Shown here piece by piece: positions 22,283 to 31,337 of a stretch of 64,000 nucleotides of DNA. The DNA is taken from the NCBI GenBank assembly GCA_014055525.1, contig WIAH01000010.1, positions 62,001-126,000 on the forward strand, written 5' to 3'. The stretch is from Nitrospira sp. CR1.3. GTDB taxonomy: Bacteria > Nitrospirota > Nitrospiria > Nitrospirales > Nitrospiraceae. Both the position numbers and the translations under genes were made by a program. The notes below the pieces were generated by a model. It searched no databases. It saw nothing but the letters and a program-made list of their open reading frames with translations, and was not told the origin of the DNA. Numbering within the stretch: the first letter of the stretch is position 1; each line of letters begins with the position of its first letter.

Positions 22283-24385
22283 ATGAACGAGCTGCGTGCC
22301 GCGTCTCTCAGGAATGTGGCTATGATCGGGAGCCGGGGAGCGGGAAAGACCTCCCTTGCCGAAGCGCTGCTCTTCAGCGCGGGAGCCGTTCCTGCTCTCG
22401 GTTCAGTGGCTCAGGGCACCACCGTGTCGGACTTCGAACCGGAAGAGCATCACCGGCGCACTTCCGTCAGCACTGGACTGCTGCGGTTTTCCTGGAATCA
22501 AACCACCATCACGCTTCTGGACACGCCCGGCTCGTTGAGTCTCCTCGGCGAACCGCTGGCGGCGCTTGAGGCGGTCGATGCCGTCATTATCGTTCTCAGC
22601 GCCGGCGCCGGCATTCGCAGCGAGTTGATCCGGCTGTGGGCAAGGGTGAAAGAACGGCGTTTGCCCTGCGCGTTCTTCGTCAATGAGCCGGAGAAAAATC
22701 AGCCGTCTGTCGAGAATCTTCTGGCAGCTTGCCGGAGCGACCTCGAGATCGCACCGATACCCATGGCCATTCCAATCGACAACGGCGCTTCGCTTGAGGG
22801 AGTCGTCGATCTCATGGAGCAGGCGGCAATCCTCTCACGACCCGACGCGCCCAAATGCCAGACGAGCCCGATCCCGGAAAAGCTGGCGGCGGCCGCGGCG
22901 GAGGCCAGAAAACGCCTCCAGGAGGCGGCCGCGGAGGTCGATGACCGGCTGCTCGAGCGATACCTCTCCGCAGGGGAGTTAACGCAACAGGAACTCACCG
23001 ACGGATTGCGAACCGGCGTACATTCGGGTGTTCTGATCCCGCTGTACGTGGGCTCGGCGCTCAAGAACGTCGGAATCGTCCCTCTGCTGAATGCCATCAG
23101 GGATTTCCTGCCGTCTCCCGAAGCGCGCACGAAGACGGTACCGTTCCCCGGTCTCCATCCCCAATCCGGTGACGCGGTAATCCGCCATGGGACGCACGAG
23201 GAGCCGTTTTCAGGATTCATCTTCAAGACCATCATCGATCCCTTTGTCGGACGGCTGTCCTATGTGCGAATCGTCTCGGGATCCCTGCAGGCCGACTCGA
23301 CGATTTTCAACGCGTCGCGAAAGATCAAAGAAAAAAGCGGACATCTCTATGCGTTGCTGGGAAAGAAGCACACGGCCGTTCCCTCCGCCGGGGCAGGGGA
23401 TATCATTGCGATTGGGAAACTCAAGGACGCGCAGACCGGCGACACGCTTTGCGACGAGCGCGATCCGGTCTCATTTGGCTGGCCGGCCCTGCCTCGACCG
23501 GTCCTCTCGTTCGCCATCGAACCGAAGTCGAGCGCGGATATCGACAAGGTGAGCCTCGGGCTTCACAAACTCATCGAAGAAGACCCGACCCTCGAATTTT
23601 CACGCAACCCGGACACCAAAGAAATGGTCCTGAGCGGCATGGGGCAGCTCCACCTTGATCTCGCGCTCGAAAAGTTGCACCGCAAGTACGGCGCCGACGT
23701 CGTTATTCACACTCCCAAAATTCCCTATCGCGAGACGATTCGCAGTACGGCTCAAGCGCAAGGCAAGTATAAGAAACAGACCGGCGGGCATGGACAGTAC
23801 GGCGATTGCTGGCTCGAGTTGGCGCCTGCAGCCCGCGGAGCCGGGTTCACGTTCGACAACCGGATTGTCGGAGGCGTCATTCCGAGAAACTTCATCCCGG
23901 CGGTTGAAAAAGGGGTCGTCGAAGCGATGCACCACGGCACGCTCGCAGGGTTCCCGGTCGTAGACGTGCGCGTCGCCGTCTACGACGGCTCATACCACGT
24001 CGTCGATTCGTCGGAAATGTCGTTCAAGATCGCCGCGTCGATGGCTTTCAAGAAAGCCATGGAATCGGCGCATCCGGTCTTATTGGAACCGATGATGACG
24101 ATCGAAATCGATGCGCCGGCGGATCATATCGGTGCCGTGATCGGGGATTTGAATTCGCGGAGGGGACGAATTCTCCACGTGGAAGCCAAAGGTCATGCGG
24201 AACTGGTCAAGGCGGTAGTCCCGCTGGCGGAAATCATGACCTATACCACGACCCTCAATGCCTTGACCGGCGGGGGAGGGAGTTACGTGATGGAACTGGC
24301 CCGCTATGAAGAAGTTCCACGCGAGATCGCGGTCAAGATCGTGGAGGAGCACAAGGCAGCGCGGCAGACGGTGGCTGCGCAGTGA
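22283..24385 (+). CDS. Elongation factor G-like protein with decayed GTPase motifs
   Basis: A 700-residue protein with all EF-G domains: an N-terminal G-like domain, domain II, and domains III-V with the EF-G-like AGFPVVDVRVAVYDGSYH. The P-loop GSRGAGKTS is intact. However, the G3 motif is D80-TPGS, where EF-G has DTPGH and the His is catalytic. The G4 motif NKxD, which gives guanine specificity, is N134-EPE. It is therefore a paralogue of EF-G, probably not the translocase of the cell. It may bind nucleotide differently or act on a stalled or special ribosome state. Strong AGGAGGG before the ATG. Confidence 0.9.
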   Translation: MNELRAASLRNVAMIGSRGAGKTSLAEALLFSAGAVPALGSVAQGTTVSDFEPEEHHRRTSVSTGLLRFSWNQTTITLLDTPGSLSLLGEPLAALEAVDAVIIVLSAGAGIRSELIRLWARVKERRLPCAFFVNEPEKNQPSVENLLAACRSDLEIAPIPMAIPIDNGASLEGVVDLMEQAAILSRPDAPKCQTSPIPEKLAAAAAEARKRLQEAAAEVDDRLLERYLSAGELTQQELTDGLRTGVHSGVLIPLYVGSALKNVGIVPLLNAIRDFLPSPEARTKTVPFPGLHPQSGDAVIRHGTHEEPFSGFIFKTIIDPFVGRLSYVRIVSGSLQADSTIFNASRKIKEKSGHLYALLGKKHTAVPSAGAGDIIAIGKLKDAQTGDTLCDERDPVSFGWPALPRPVLSFAIEPKSSADIDKVSLGLHKLIEEDPTLEFSRNPDTKEMVLSGMGQLHLDLALEKLHRKYGADVVIHTPKIPYRETIRSTAQAQGKYKKQTGGHGQYGDCWLELAPAARGAGFTFDNRIVGGVIPRNFIPAVEKGVVEAMHHGTLAGFPVVDVRVAVYDGSYHVVDSSEMSFKIAASMAFKKAMESAHPVLLEPMMTIEIDAPADHIGAVIGDLNSRRGRILHVEAKGHAELVKAVVPLAEIMTYTTTLNALTGGGGSYVMELARYEEVPREIAVKIVEEHKAARQTVAAQ

Positions 24386-24392
24386 TCGCCGA

Positions 24393-25784
24393 TCAGGGTT
24401 CCCCGGACTTCAAGACCACGTAGAAGGCCCGGCTTTCCCGCAATACGCGCAAGAGGATGGTTTCACCGCGACGGACTTTTGAAATCGCCGCGGTGAAATC
24501 GCCGACAGACCCGACGTCGATCCGATTGACTTCCTTGATCAAGTCGCCTTCCCGCAGCCCCTCGGACTGAGCCAGGCTTCCCTGGTCCACTTTGGTGATT
24601 AATACGCCGCGAGATTCCCGCAGCTTGAACTTGTCCGCCAACGACGAGGTCAAATCCTGAAGATCAAGCCCCAGTTTGGCTTCGGTGCGCGCCTGCGGGA
24701 GCGAAGCAACGACGGCTTGATCCCGCCGTTCACTCAAGGCCACGTCCAACACCATCCGCTTCTGGTTGCGCACCACCTCCACTTTCGTCGTCGCTCCCGG
24801 AGGCAGTCCCGCCACCACACGGGACAGTCGATTCGGCGTATCCACGACCGTGCCCTCGATTCGCGTGATGACATCGCCCGGTTTAATGCCGGCCGCTGCT
24901 GCCGGATCCTTTTCGAACACCTCATTGACCAGCACGCCTTCGCTTTCCGTCACGCCGAATTTACGGGCCAACTCCGGAGTCAGCGGCTGAATCCCGACAC
25001 CCAGCCATCCTCGCACGACGCGACCCTGAGCCAACAACTGCTGAAGCACTTGTTTGGCCATGTTCGACGGAATGGCGAACCCGATGCCTTGCGCAAAGTT
25101 GATGATGGCGGTGTTGATCCCGATCACTTCACCCCGCAAGTTGAATAGCGGTCCGCCCGAGTTCCCGGGATTGATCGACGCATCGGTCTGAATGAAGTTT
25201 TCGTAGCGCGAAAGATTGACGTTTTCCCGACCGATGCCGCTCACGACGCCCAATGTCACAGTGCGATCCAAGCCGAACGGATTGCCGACCGCCAGTACCC
25301 ATTGGCCGACACGCACGCCCGCCGAATCGCCGAATTTGGCGCTGGGGAGGGGATGGTCGGCTGTAACTTTCAGGACGGCCAGGTCGGTATCCGGATCCTT
25401 GCCGACGACTTGCGCAATCAGCTTCGATTTGTCGGAGAGCCGAACTTCGATTTCAGTGGCGTCGCCGATGACGTGATTGTTGGTGACGATGTGTCCTTCC
25501 GCGTCGATGATGACGCCGGAACCGGATCCCGGAGAGTTCGGCACGCGATCTTGGGAAAGCTCGCGGCCTTTTCCGCTCGTCGTAATAGGGAAGAGATTGA
25601 CCACCGAGGGTTTCGCCGCTTCGGCCAACTCGGTAATCACCGCTTGAATTTCCTCCAACATCTGCAGGCCGTTCGAGAGGCCCGCTCCTGAGGTCCGCGG
25701 TTCAGCAGCCCGGCCTGGCGCTGCACAAAGGAAGGGCACGGCGAGCAGGACGAGGAGAACGAGTGGTCTTCGCAGAGCAAGCAT
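24393..25784 (-). CDS. htrA: Do/HtrA-family serine protease
   Basis: A periplasmic chaperone-protease for misfolded envelope proteins. The 463-residue protein has a signal peptide (MLALRRPLVLLVLLAVPFL). The trypsin-like triad is His in TNNHVIGDATEI, Asp in DPDTDLAVLKV and Ser in GNSGGPLFN. Two PDZ domains follow, near residues 275-365 and 375-460. The ATG at 25784 follows AGGTGAAGG; a GTG at 25814 would put ten polar residues before the signal peptide. It converges on the EF-G-like gene with seven bases between stops. Confidence 0.95.
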   Translation of the reverse strand: MLALRRPLVLLVLLAVPFLCAAPGRAAEPRTSGAGLSNGLQMLEEIQAVITELAEAAKPSVVNLFPITTSGKGRELSQDRVPNSPGSGSGVIIDAEGHIVTNNHVIGDATEIEVRLSDKSKLIAQVVGKDPDTDLAVLKVTADHPLPSAKFGDSAGVRVGQWVLAVGNPFGLDRTVTLGVVSGIGRENVNLSRYENFIQTDASINPGNSGGPLFNLRGEVIGINTAIINFAQGIGFAIPSNMAKQVLQQLLAQGRVVRGWLGVGIQPLTPELARKFGVTESEGVLVNEVFEKDPAAAAGIKPGDVITRIEGTVVDTPNRLSRVVAGLPPGATTKVEVVRNQKRMVLDVALSERRDQAVVASLPQARTEAKLGLDLQDLTSSLADKFKLRESRGVLITKVDQGSLAQSEGLREGDLIKEVNRIDVGSVGDFTAAISKVRRGETILLRVLRESRAFYVVLKSGEP

Positions 25785-25854
25785 CGCCTTCACCTGCTTG
25801 TCAGTGTACACCACCGAGAACGTGGAATCCCACGGGGCACGGGAAGCAACCCTG

Positions 25855-25882
25855 GGCGCCGGTCCGTGAAAATCCCGGCGCC
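25855..25882. other. GC-rich perfect hairpin between the TrkA-C gene and htrA
   Basis: GGCGCCGG (25855-25862) and CCGGCGCC (25875-25882) form an eight-base-pair stem with a 12-base loop. It lies just past the stop of the upstream minus-strand gene and before htrA. No U-tract follows on either strand, so it may be an mRNA processing or pausing structure. Confidence 0.4.
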
Positions 25883-25898
25883 TGGTTCCGGTGGTCGA

Positions 25899-26531
25899 CT
25901 ACGCGGACACAGCCTTGGGCGCCGGAGCGAACCAGAGAGCGACTTGATCAAGATCGGTTCGCAGTCCGATTACAATGGCGATATCGTCAGGCCGAAACAC
26001 GAATGCGTCAGAGGGCGGAATCAAAAACGGCCCGCGAAAGACAGTGACCAGTCTGGCCGATGACGGCAGGGCCAGATCCGCGAGACTTTTGCCGACGGCC
26101 GGCGAACCCTGGGCGACAAGAAGCCGGTCGAGCGCGGCGGACCGGAAACTCAGGTCCCGCTGCAATCGAAGCAGATCTTCATGAATGGTTTCCATCTTCA
26201 GCTCACGAATCTGCCCATCGACCTGCACCAGGGTCTGCTTCAAGTCCTGGATGCGACCGAGCGCCTGCTGAAGGACCCGATCGATATCTGCCGGTGAGAC
26301 TGTTGCCGCTCGACTAGCGGACAACTGGTCGGGTATGGCTCCGACAAGACGGCGGCCCAGATCGCCCTGCACGGTTTCAATCTGGCTCAAGAGACTGGCT
26401 GCCTGGCTGTGGAGGCGCAGGATGTGGACCTTGCGATTAACCCGCTCGGCAATCGCCAGCACGGATTCATACACCGCGCTTCCAGTCAGGGACAGCTCTT
26501 TTTGCAGTCGGCCGATGAACTCAAGCGACAT
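25899..26531 (-). CDS. Helical protein with C-terminal TrkA-C (RCK_C) domain
   Basis: A 210-residue protein. Residues 1-135 are predicted all-helical with amphipathic stretches (GRIQDLKQTLVQVDGQIREL). Residues about 145-205 match a TrkA-C domain: GKSLADLALPSSARLVTVFR, then PPSDAFVFRPDDIAIVIG. RCK_C domains bind small ligands, often nucleotides such as c-di-AMP, and regulate K+ transport. No TrkA-N domain or channel is fused or adjacent here, so the partner is unknown. A candidate promoter lies at 26625-26653. Confidence 0.7.
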   Translation of the reverse strand: MSLEFIGRLQKELSLTGSAVYESVLAIAERVNRKVHILRLHSQAASLLSQIETVQGDLGRRLVGAIPDQLSASRAATVSPADIDRVLQQALGRIQDLKQTLVQVDGQIRELKMETIHEDLLRLQRDLSFRSAALDRLLVAQGSPAVGKSLADLALPSSARLVTVFRGPFLIPPSDAFVFRPDDIAIVIGLRTDLDQVALWFAPAPKAVSA

Positions 26532-26624
26532 GCCGCCGAAACCTTCTATGTCTGATAAGATCTATTATGTAAACTCATATCCGCTGGTACCCATCAAAAC
26601 GCCGCGCGGATCATCGGCGTCCCG

Positions 26625-26653
26625 TCTATAGTACATCAGCAAGGATTTGTCTA
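26625..26653 (-). promoter_or_regulatory. Candidate sigma-70 promoter of the TrkA-C gene
   Basis: On the minus strand: TAGACA (26653-26648), a 17-base spacer and TATAGA (26630-26625), matching five and four of six positions. Predicted start near 26618, giving a leader of about 87 bases. Confidence 0.5.
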
Positions 26654-26680
26654 CATCTCAAGACCCGTTTTGCCGACGAT

Positions 26681-26709
26681 TTGACATCTCCGCGATTTCT
26701 CATTAGGGT
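26681..26709 (+). promoter_or_regulatory. Candidate sigma-70 promoter of the Sel1-repeat gene
   Basis: A perfect TTGACA (26681-26686), a 17-base spacer and TAGGGT (26704-26709). Predicted start near 26716, about 39 bases before the ATG at 26755. It diverges from the TrkA-C gene promoter. Confidence 0.55.
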
Positions 26710-26754
26710 TCTCGCGCCATTTCATCTGCAACCGATTTTTCAAAGGGCGTACTA

Positions 26755-27261
26755 ATGAACGTACCACGCTCCGGTCTGATTCTAATTCTCTCTCTGACGA
26801 TCGGGCTCGTCGCTGCATGTCAGGACCGGCGCGCCGATAAGGCTTACCTTAAAAGCGATTACGAAAAAAGCGCCAAAGAGCTGGAGCCGCTGGCCAACAT
26901 GGGCGAGCCTCGTGCCCAATACAATCTGGCTCTCCTGTACGACCAGGGATTGGGCGTCCCGCAGAGTGACGCTCTGGCCTTGAGATGGTATTCCAGAGCC
27001 GCGGAACAGGGAGAGCAGAGGGCACAGTACAACCTCGGGCTTATGTATATGAATGGACAGGGGACGGCCCCCGACTTAGTCCTGGCCTACTACTGGATCA
27101 GCCTCTCGCTGGCTCAAGGTAATCAGCGCGCCCCGGAGGCGCGAGAGTATTTAGCTGAAAAAATGACTCAAGAGCAGATCGCACAAGCTCAAGGCTTGGT
27201 GAACAGGAGATTGAGCGAGGGGCAACAATCGCAACCTCGAGTCCATCATGCTGCGCCGTGA
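26755..27261 (+). CDS. Sel1-repeat (SLR) lipoprotein
   Basis: A 168-residue protein with a lipobox signal (LTIGLVAACQ, Cys near residue 22). Two to three Sel1-like repeats follow: RAQYNLALLYDQGLGVPQSD and RAQYNLGLMYMNGQGTAPDL, then YYWISLSLAQGN. SLR proteins are helical adaptors, often acting in the periplasm. Function here is unknown. It stands alone, with its own promoter upstream, and converges on lipA. Confidence 0.8.
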   Translation: MNVPRSGLILILSLTIGLVAACQDRRADKAYLKSDYEKSAKELEPLANMGEPRAQYNLALLYDQGLGVPQSDALALRWYSRAAEQGEQRAQYNLGLMYMNGQGTAPDLVLAYYWISLSLAQGNQRAPEAREYLAEKMTQEQIAQAQGLVNRRLSEGQQSQPRVHHAAP

Positions 27262-27293
27262 CCCTTTCTCCTGTCTCTCTAGCCTTCAACCGC

Positions 27294-28202
27294 TCAAACG
27301 AATTTCCCGGTTTGCCGGGCAGCGTGGTATGAGCTGCGTACCAGCGGCCCCGATTCCACGTGACGAAAGCCCAGCGCGAGGCCCTCTGCTTGAAGATTGC
27401 CGAACTCGACGGGGTCGTAGAACCGGAGGACCGGCAGATGCTCCCTAGTCGGTTGGAGATATTGGCCGATCGTCAGGATGTCGCAATCCACGGCGCGCAG
27501 GTCCCGCATAACGTCACGCGCTTCATCCAGCCTTTCCCCCATCCCGAGGATCAGGCCTGACTTCGTCGTCATCCCCAGCTCTTTGGCCTTCTTGAGCAAC
27601 TGAATCGACCGCTGATATTTGCCTTGCGGCCTGATGGCGGGAAATAGCCGCTGCACCGTTTCGATGTTGTGATTGAGAATCTCCGGCCGCTCGGCGCAGA
27701 CCGTTCTCAGCGGCATCTCTCCCCCTTCGAAATCCGGAATCAGCACTTCGACCGAGCAGCCGGGGCTGAGCCGCTTGATCTGCCTGATCGTGTCGGCAAA
27801 CATGGCCGCCCCGCCGTCCGCCAACTCGTCCCGATTGACTGAGGTAATCACGGCATGGCGAAGCCCCAAGGCTTTAACGGCTTCTGCCACGCGTCGCGGC
27901 TCCTCCTGATCCACCTCAAGCGGTCTTCCCGTCTCCACCGAACAGTAGTGGCAACGTCTGGTGCAGATGTCCCCAAGAATCAGAAATGTCGCTGTTCGCG
28001 CATTCCAACATTCCCATCGGTTCGGGCATCGCGCTTCCTCGCAGATCGTATGGAGATTGAGCCTGTCCACCGTCTGCTTAATCTCGAGATAGTCCGGACC
28101 GGTCTTGGCGTCGACTTTGAACCAGAACGGAAGCCGAGGACGGAAGGACAAGGTTGAGCCAGAAATCGAAGAATCAATCGCCTTGATCTGGATCAGGTTC
28201 AT
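27294..28202 (-). CDS. lipA: Lipoyl synthase
   Basis: LipA is a radical-SAM enzyme that inserts two sulfurs into octanoyl groups on lipoyl domains. The 302-residue protein has both cluster motifs: the auxiliary CEEARCPNRWEC and the radical-SAM CTRRCHYC (CxxxCxxC). The chosen ATG at 28202 overlaps the stop of the upstream gene (ATGA); a start at 28229 would add nine residues. lipB or lplA is not in the window. Confidence 0.95.
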   Translation of the reverse strand: MNLIQIKAIDSSISGSTLSFRPRLPFWFKVDAKTGPDYLEIKQTVDRLNLHTICEEARCPNRWECWNARTATFLILGDICTRRCHYCSVETGRPLEVDQEEPRRVAEAVKALGLRHAVITSVNRDELADGGAAMFADTIRQIKRLSPGCSVEVLIPDFEGGEMPLRTVCAERPEILNHNIETVQRLFPAIRPQGKYQRSIQLLKKAKELGMTTKSGLILGMGERLDEARDVMRDLRAVDCDILTIGQYLQPTREHLPVLRFYDPVEFGNLQAEGLALGFRHVESGPLVRSSYHAARQTGKFV

Positions 28203-28570
28203 GTTTGACTCGGCCGCACCCGAGGACAAAACCAGTTCAAGAGTTTCGCGATCACTCCTGAGGGTTGAGCTGCCGCTTCAGGCGGGTCTTGATATTCCAC
28301 CCATGGTTCTTGCGAGCCGAGATACTGGCCGCTGCGGAAGCTTATCTGCGTCTTCAGCTGGCGATAGCCCCGAGACTGCAGCGTTTCAATCAACGCGAGC
28401 AAGGCCGCTTCCTGACTGGGGTAGAGGCCGGTCGTCACGCAAACGGCTTCATACCGTAGAACGGCCCGATATCCTGTCTCTTCTCGTTCGAACTCGACCG
28501 GCCGGCTGAAGCCCCGTTCCCGCTCATCAAGGCCGGCCAACTGACGTCTGTCGAGCTTCTCCTGCGCCAT
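28199..28570 (-). CDS. Protein of unknown function upstream of lipA
   Basis: A 123-residue protein with no signal peptide or membrane segment. The middle reads RYEAVCVTTGLYPSQEAALLALIETLQSRGYRQLKTQ, a small alpha/beta pattern in which a strand is followed by a helix over an aligned ALLALIETLQSRGYRQL. The C-terminus contains PWVEYQDPP. No family is recognised. The stop overlaps lipA by ATGA, suggesting coupled translation and perhaps a link to lipoylation. Confidence 0.65.
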   Translation of the reverse strand: MAQEKLDRRQLAGLDERERGFSRPVEFEREETGYRAVLRYEAVCVTTGLYPSQEAALLALIETLQSRGYRQLKTQISFRSGQYLGSQEPWVEYQDPPEAAAQPSGVIAKLLNWFCPRVRPSQT

Positions 28571-28620
28571 TGGTCATCAGCGCACATTGACGGTCTCGCC
28601 GATTTCCCCGGATCCTCTCG

Positions 28621-28986
28621 TCAATCCAACGCCCGAAACACGGCCACCAAGTCGCTGAGCGCGATGGTCTTTTGCTTGAGCACGGCTCGTTCGCTTTGAA
28701 TCGCCTCGCGAGTCTTGGCGTCGGGAGGCCCGCTCCTCAAACAGGATGCCCCCAGCGCGAGAATGCGATCGCACTCCTCAGTCAGTTTCTTTTTGACCAC
28801 GGGATTCACGGCCAGAATCTCCATGAGTTGGCGACGAGTTTCTGTCAGATGCTTTTGCAACTCGGCGTCCGGATAATTTTTTCTGGCCGCTTCATCGAAA
28901 CAACGGTCGAGATACTGCGTGAGGAAGACATAGAGACGAACCAACGCGGCGGCAATGTCGATCTGATCATTCGCGGAGGCAGCCAT
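28621..28986 (-). CDS. Small helical protein of unknown function
   Basis: A 121-residue cytoplasmic protein predicted all-helical (IDIAAALVRLYVFLTQYLDRCF, then AELQKHLTETRRQLMEILA). It has no catalytic motif. Size and helical pattern recall FliS-like export chaperones, but no flagellar genes are nearby and the sequence is not convincing. It lies between the gene upstream of lipA and the Rieske gene on the same strand. Confidence 0.6.
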   Translation of the reverse strand: MAASANDQIDIAAALVRLYVFLTQYLDRCFDEAARKNYPDAELQKHLTETRRQLMEILAVNPVVKKKLTEECDRILALGASCLRSGPPDAKTREAIQSERAVLKQKTIALSDLVAVFRALD

Positions 28987-29032
28987 GGCTCATCCTTTCA
29001 TCATAACTTTCATCATAACTTGGGCGCTGGGC

Positions 29033-29338
29033 CTACAGAAACACCTTCACGTCGGCGCCTTCCACCTTGACCTGATACGTCTCGACTTTTCCCGATGGAT
29101 TATTGACGCAGGCTCCGGTGATCACGTTGAACTGCCAGCCGTGCCAGGGACAGGTCACGACATTCCCTTCCACATCGCCTTCCCCGAGTGGTCCTCCCCG
29201 GTGGAGACATATGTTGTCGATGGCATGAAAGGTGCCGTCGATGTTGAAGAGCGCGATGGCCTTGCCGTTCGCCTCCGCCACGATTCCGCTACCCGGCTTT
29301 ACATCTGCCGTTCCCGCAACTCGCACGAACTCTCCCAT
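29033..29338 (-). CDS. Rieske [2Fe-2S] ferredoxin-type protein
   Basis: A 101-residue stand-alone Rieske domain with cluster motifs CLHRGGPLGEG (CxH) and CPWHGWQF (CPxH), so two Cys and two His bind the [2Fe-2S] centre. It resembles NirD-like or dioxygenase-type soluble Rieske ferredoxins. The electron partner is unknown. The ATG at 29338 has GGAGGG about seven bases upstream; the much longer open frame to 29647 is a shadow of mrp. It lies 29 bases behind mrp. Confidence 0.93.
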   Translation of the reverse strand: MGEFVRVAGTADVKPGSGIVAEANGKAIALFNIDGTFHAIDNICLHRGGPLGEGDVEGNVVTCPWHGWQFNVITGACVNNPSGKVETYQVKVEGADVKVFL

Positions 29339-29367
29339 CGATATCCCTCCGCTAGATGAGTCCCCGT

Positions 29368-30243
29368 TCAGTTGTTGCTGAACGGTTGCTTGATCTTCTT
29401 GAGCAGACTGTCGATCGATGCCCCTTCTTTTTTCGCCCCGCCCAACCCCGCCATGATCTTCTGCGCGATGTCCCTGAACGCGGTCGCTTGAGGAGAGTCG
29501 GGATGCGCCACCACGATCGGATGGCCGCTGTCGCCGCCGTCGCGAATGGCCGGATCGATCGGAATGCGACCGAGAAACGGCAAACCCAGCTTCGTCGCCG
29601 CCCGCTCCCCTCCTCCATGTGAGAAAATCTCCGTCCGTTCTCCGCAATGGCCGCAGACGAAGAAACTCATGTTTTCGATGATGCCCAGCAGAGGCACATT
29701 GACCTTTTGAAACATCGCCATGCCTTTGCGCACGTCGTAGAGTGCCACTTCCTGGGGAGTCGTCACAGTGATGGCCCCGGCCAGCGGCACCATTTGAGAT
29801 AACGACAGCTGGACATCACCGGTCCCTGGCGGGAGATCGATCAGGAGATAGTCCAGATCGCCCCAGAGCACGTCCCGGAAAAACGCCTGTAAATACTGGT
29901 GGACCATCGGACCACGCCAGACCAAGGGCGCTTCCTCCGGCACCAGATACGCCATCGAGATGATTTTGACTCCATGGTTCTCGACCGGCAGGATCTTGCC
30001 GTCTTTTTGTTCAGGACCGGCGGTACTGCCCATCATCATGGGAATGTTCGGTCCATAGAGGTCCGCATCCAACAAGCCTACCCTGGCTCCAGTGAGGGCA
30101 AGCGCGCAGGCCAGGTTCGACGCGACCGTCGATTTGCCGACGCCGCCCTTGCCACTGCTGACGGCAATGACGTGCTTCACGCCGGGAATAAGATTCTCTT
30201 TCGCCTGCGGCTGCTGCGCCGCATGGGCATGTTCGTCAGCCAT
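29368..30243 (-). CDS. mrp: Mrp/NBP35-family iron-sulfur cluster carrier ATPase
   Basis: A 291-residue P-loop ATPase (ApbC/Mrp) that carries or assembles Fe-S clusters. It has the deviant Walker A SSGKGGVGKST, DADLYGPNIPMMMG and a CxxC pair (VCGHCGER) for binding a bridging cluster between subunits. It lacks the N-terminal DUF59 domain of some Mrp proteins. Placement next to a Rieske gene and close to lipA, both Fe-S proteins, fits this role. Confidence 0.93.
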   Translation of the reverse strand: MADEHAHAAQQPQAKENLIPGVKHVIAVSSGKGGVGKSTVASNLACALALTGARVGLLDADLYGPNIPMMMGSTAGPEQKDGKILPVENHGVKIISMAYLVPEEAPLVWRGPMVHQYLQAFFRDVLWGDLDYLLIDLPPGTGDVQLSLSQMVPLAGAITVTTPQEVALYDVRKGMAMFQKVNVPLLGIIENMSFFVCGHCGERTEIFSHGGGERAATKLGLPFLGRIPIDPAIRDGGDSGHPIVVAHPDSPQATAFRDIAQKIMAGLGGAKKEGASIDSLLKKIKQPFSNN

Positions 30244-30384
30244 GAAGCAACCCTCCTCTGCTGAGACCGATAAATCCCCCTCAGCGCACCGACCAATGCA
30301 TCTGCATCATAAGGGATGGAGGCAGGGAAAGAAAATGGGCCGGTTAGGCCGACCAGGATAGATCAATCGGAGCATGGACTACGG

Positions 30385-31236
30385 TTATTCGGCGAACAGG
30401 GTGGGATCGAGCCGCCGGAGATTGCTGGCCAGACCAAACAGTGACAGTATGTAAATAATCCACTTTGACGGGTCGAAGTTATACCATTTTGGCCCGTTCC
30501 GATAGTCACGCGCGTAGGTGTGGTGATAGTTGTGATACCCCTCGCCGAAGCTGACGAGCGAGACAAGCCAGCTGTCCCGGCTGCTGTCGCGATTGCTGTG
30601 CGGCTGTGTGCCGTACATATGACAGAGGGAATTGATGGCGAACGTCGAATTGAGCACCATGAACATGCGGAACATCCCGGCCAGCATGAAACATCCGATC
30701 GCGCCGATCACGCCTCCGTGCAAGAAACCCAAAACAAGCGGAAAGGCCAAGCCTGAGATCACAATGGCATGATAATTCCGGTGCTGCCACATGATCATCG
30801 GATCCTTGCGTAGCTGCCGTTCGTAATTTTCAGTCCGATGCGGAGTATTGACGAACAACCATCCGCAGTGGCTGTGCCAGAAGCCCTTCTGCGCGTTATA
30901 GGGGTCTTCCTCCTGATCGGTTCGGGCATGGTGACGAATATGGTCCGAACACCAACGTAACGCGGAGTTTTGCAGCGCCCATCCTCCGCCGATCAGCAGG
31001 ACTGCCTTCACCCAGGGATGGCATTCGAAGCTGCGGTGGGAGATCAGCCGGTGATAGCCGACGGTGATTCCCATGCCGGTGAAGATGTACAGGACTCCGA
31101 ACAGGATCCAATCGAACAGGCTATATCCGTATAGCAGGCCGAAAAGCGGTGTGCCGATCAATGTTACGAATGCCACAAGGCAAAACAGAACGAAGGTCTT
31201 GTACGCGAACGGCGTAGTCCAAACTGTGTCCGGCAT
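30385..31236 (-). CDS. Membrane fatty acid desaturase (acyl-CoA delta-9 type)
   Basis: A 283-residue membrane di-iron desaturase. It shows the three histidine boxes HRLISHRSF (HxxxxH), HIRHHARTD (HxxHH) and GYHNYHHTY (HxxHH), separated by hydrophobic segments, in the layout of stearoyl-CoA desaturase. It would introduce a double bond into acyl chains to tune membrane fluidity and needs oxygen and an electron donor. The Rieske protein or the FprA-type reductase in this window could supply electrons; that is speculation. Confidence 0.92.
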   Translation of the reverse strand: MPDTVWTTPFAYKTFVLFCLVAFVTLIGTPLFGLLYGYSLFDWILFGVLYIFTGMGITVGYHRLISHRSFECHPWVKAVLLIGGGWALQNSALRWCSDHIRHHARTDQEEDPYNAQKGFWHSHCGWLFVNTPHRTENYERQLRKDPMIMWQHRNYHAIVISGLAFPLVLGFLHGGVIGAIGCFMLAGMFRMFMVLNSTFAINSLCHMYGTQPHSNRDSSRDSWLVSLVSFGEGYHNYHHTYARDYRNGPKWYNFDPSKWIIYILSLFGLASNLRRLDPTLFAE

Positions 31237-31337
31237 TCCTGCTCCTAACGTTGAGGTGTGAGAGACTACAGACTAGCCTGCCTGGCAGCGACTCATCGTA
31301 TCTCGTACTCGGCCCATGTTAACGAAATATTCATTAA

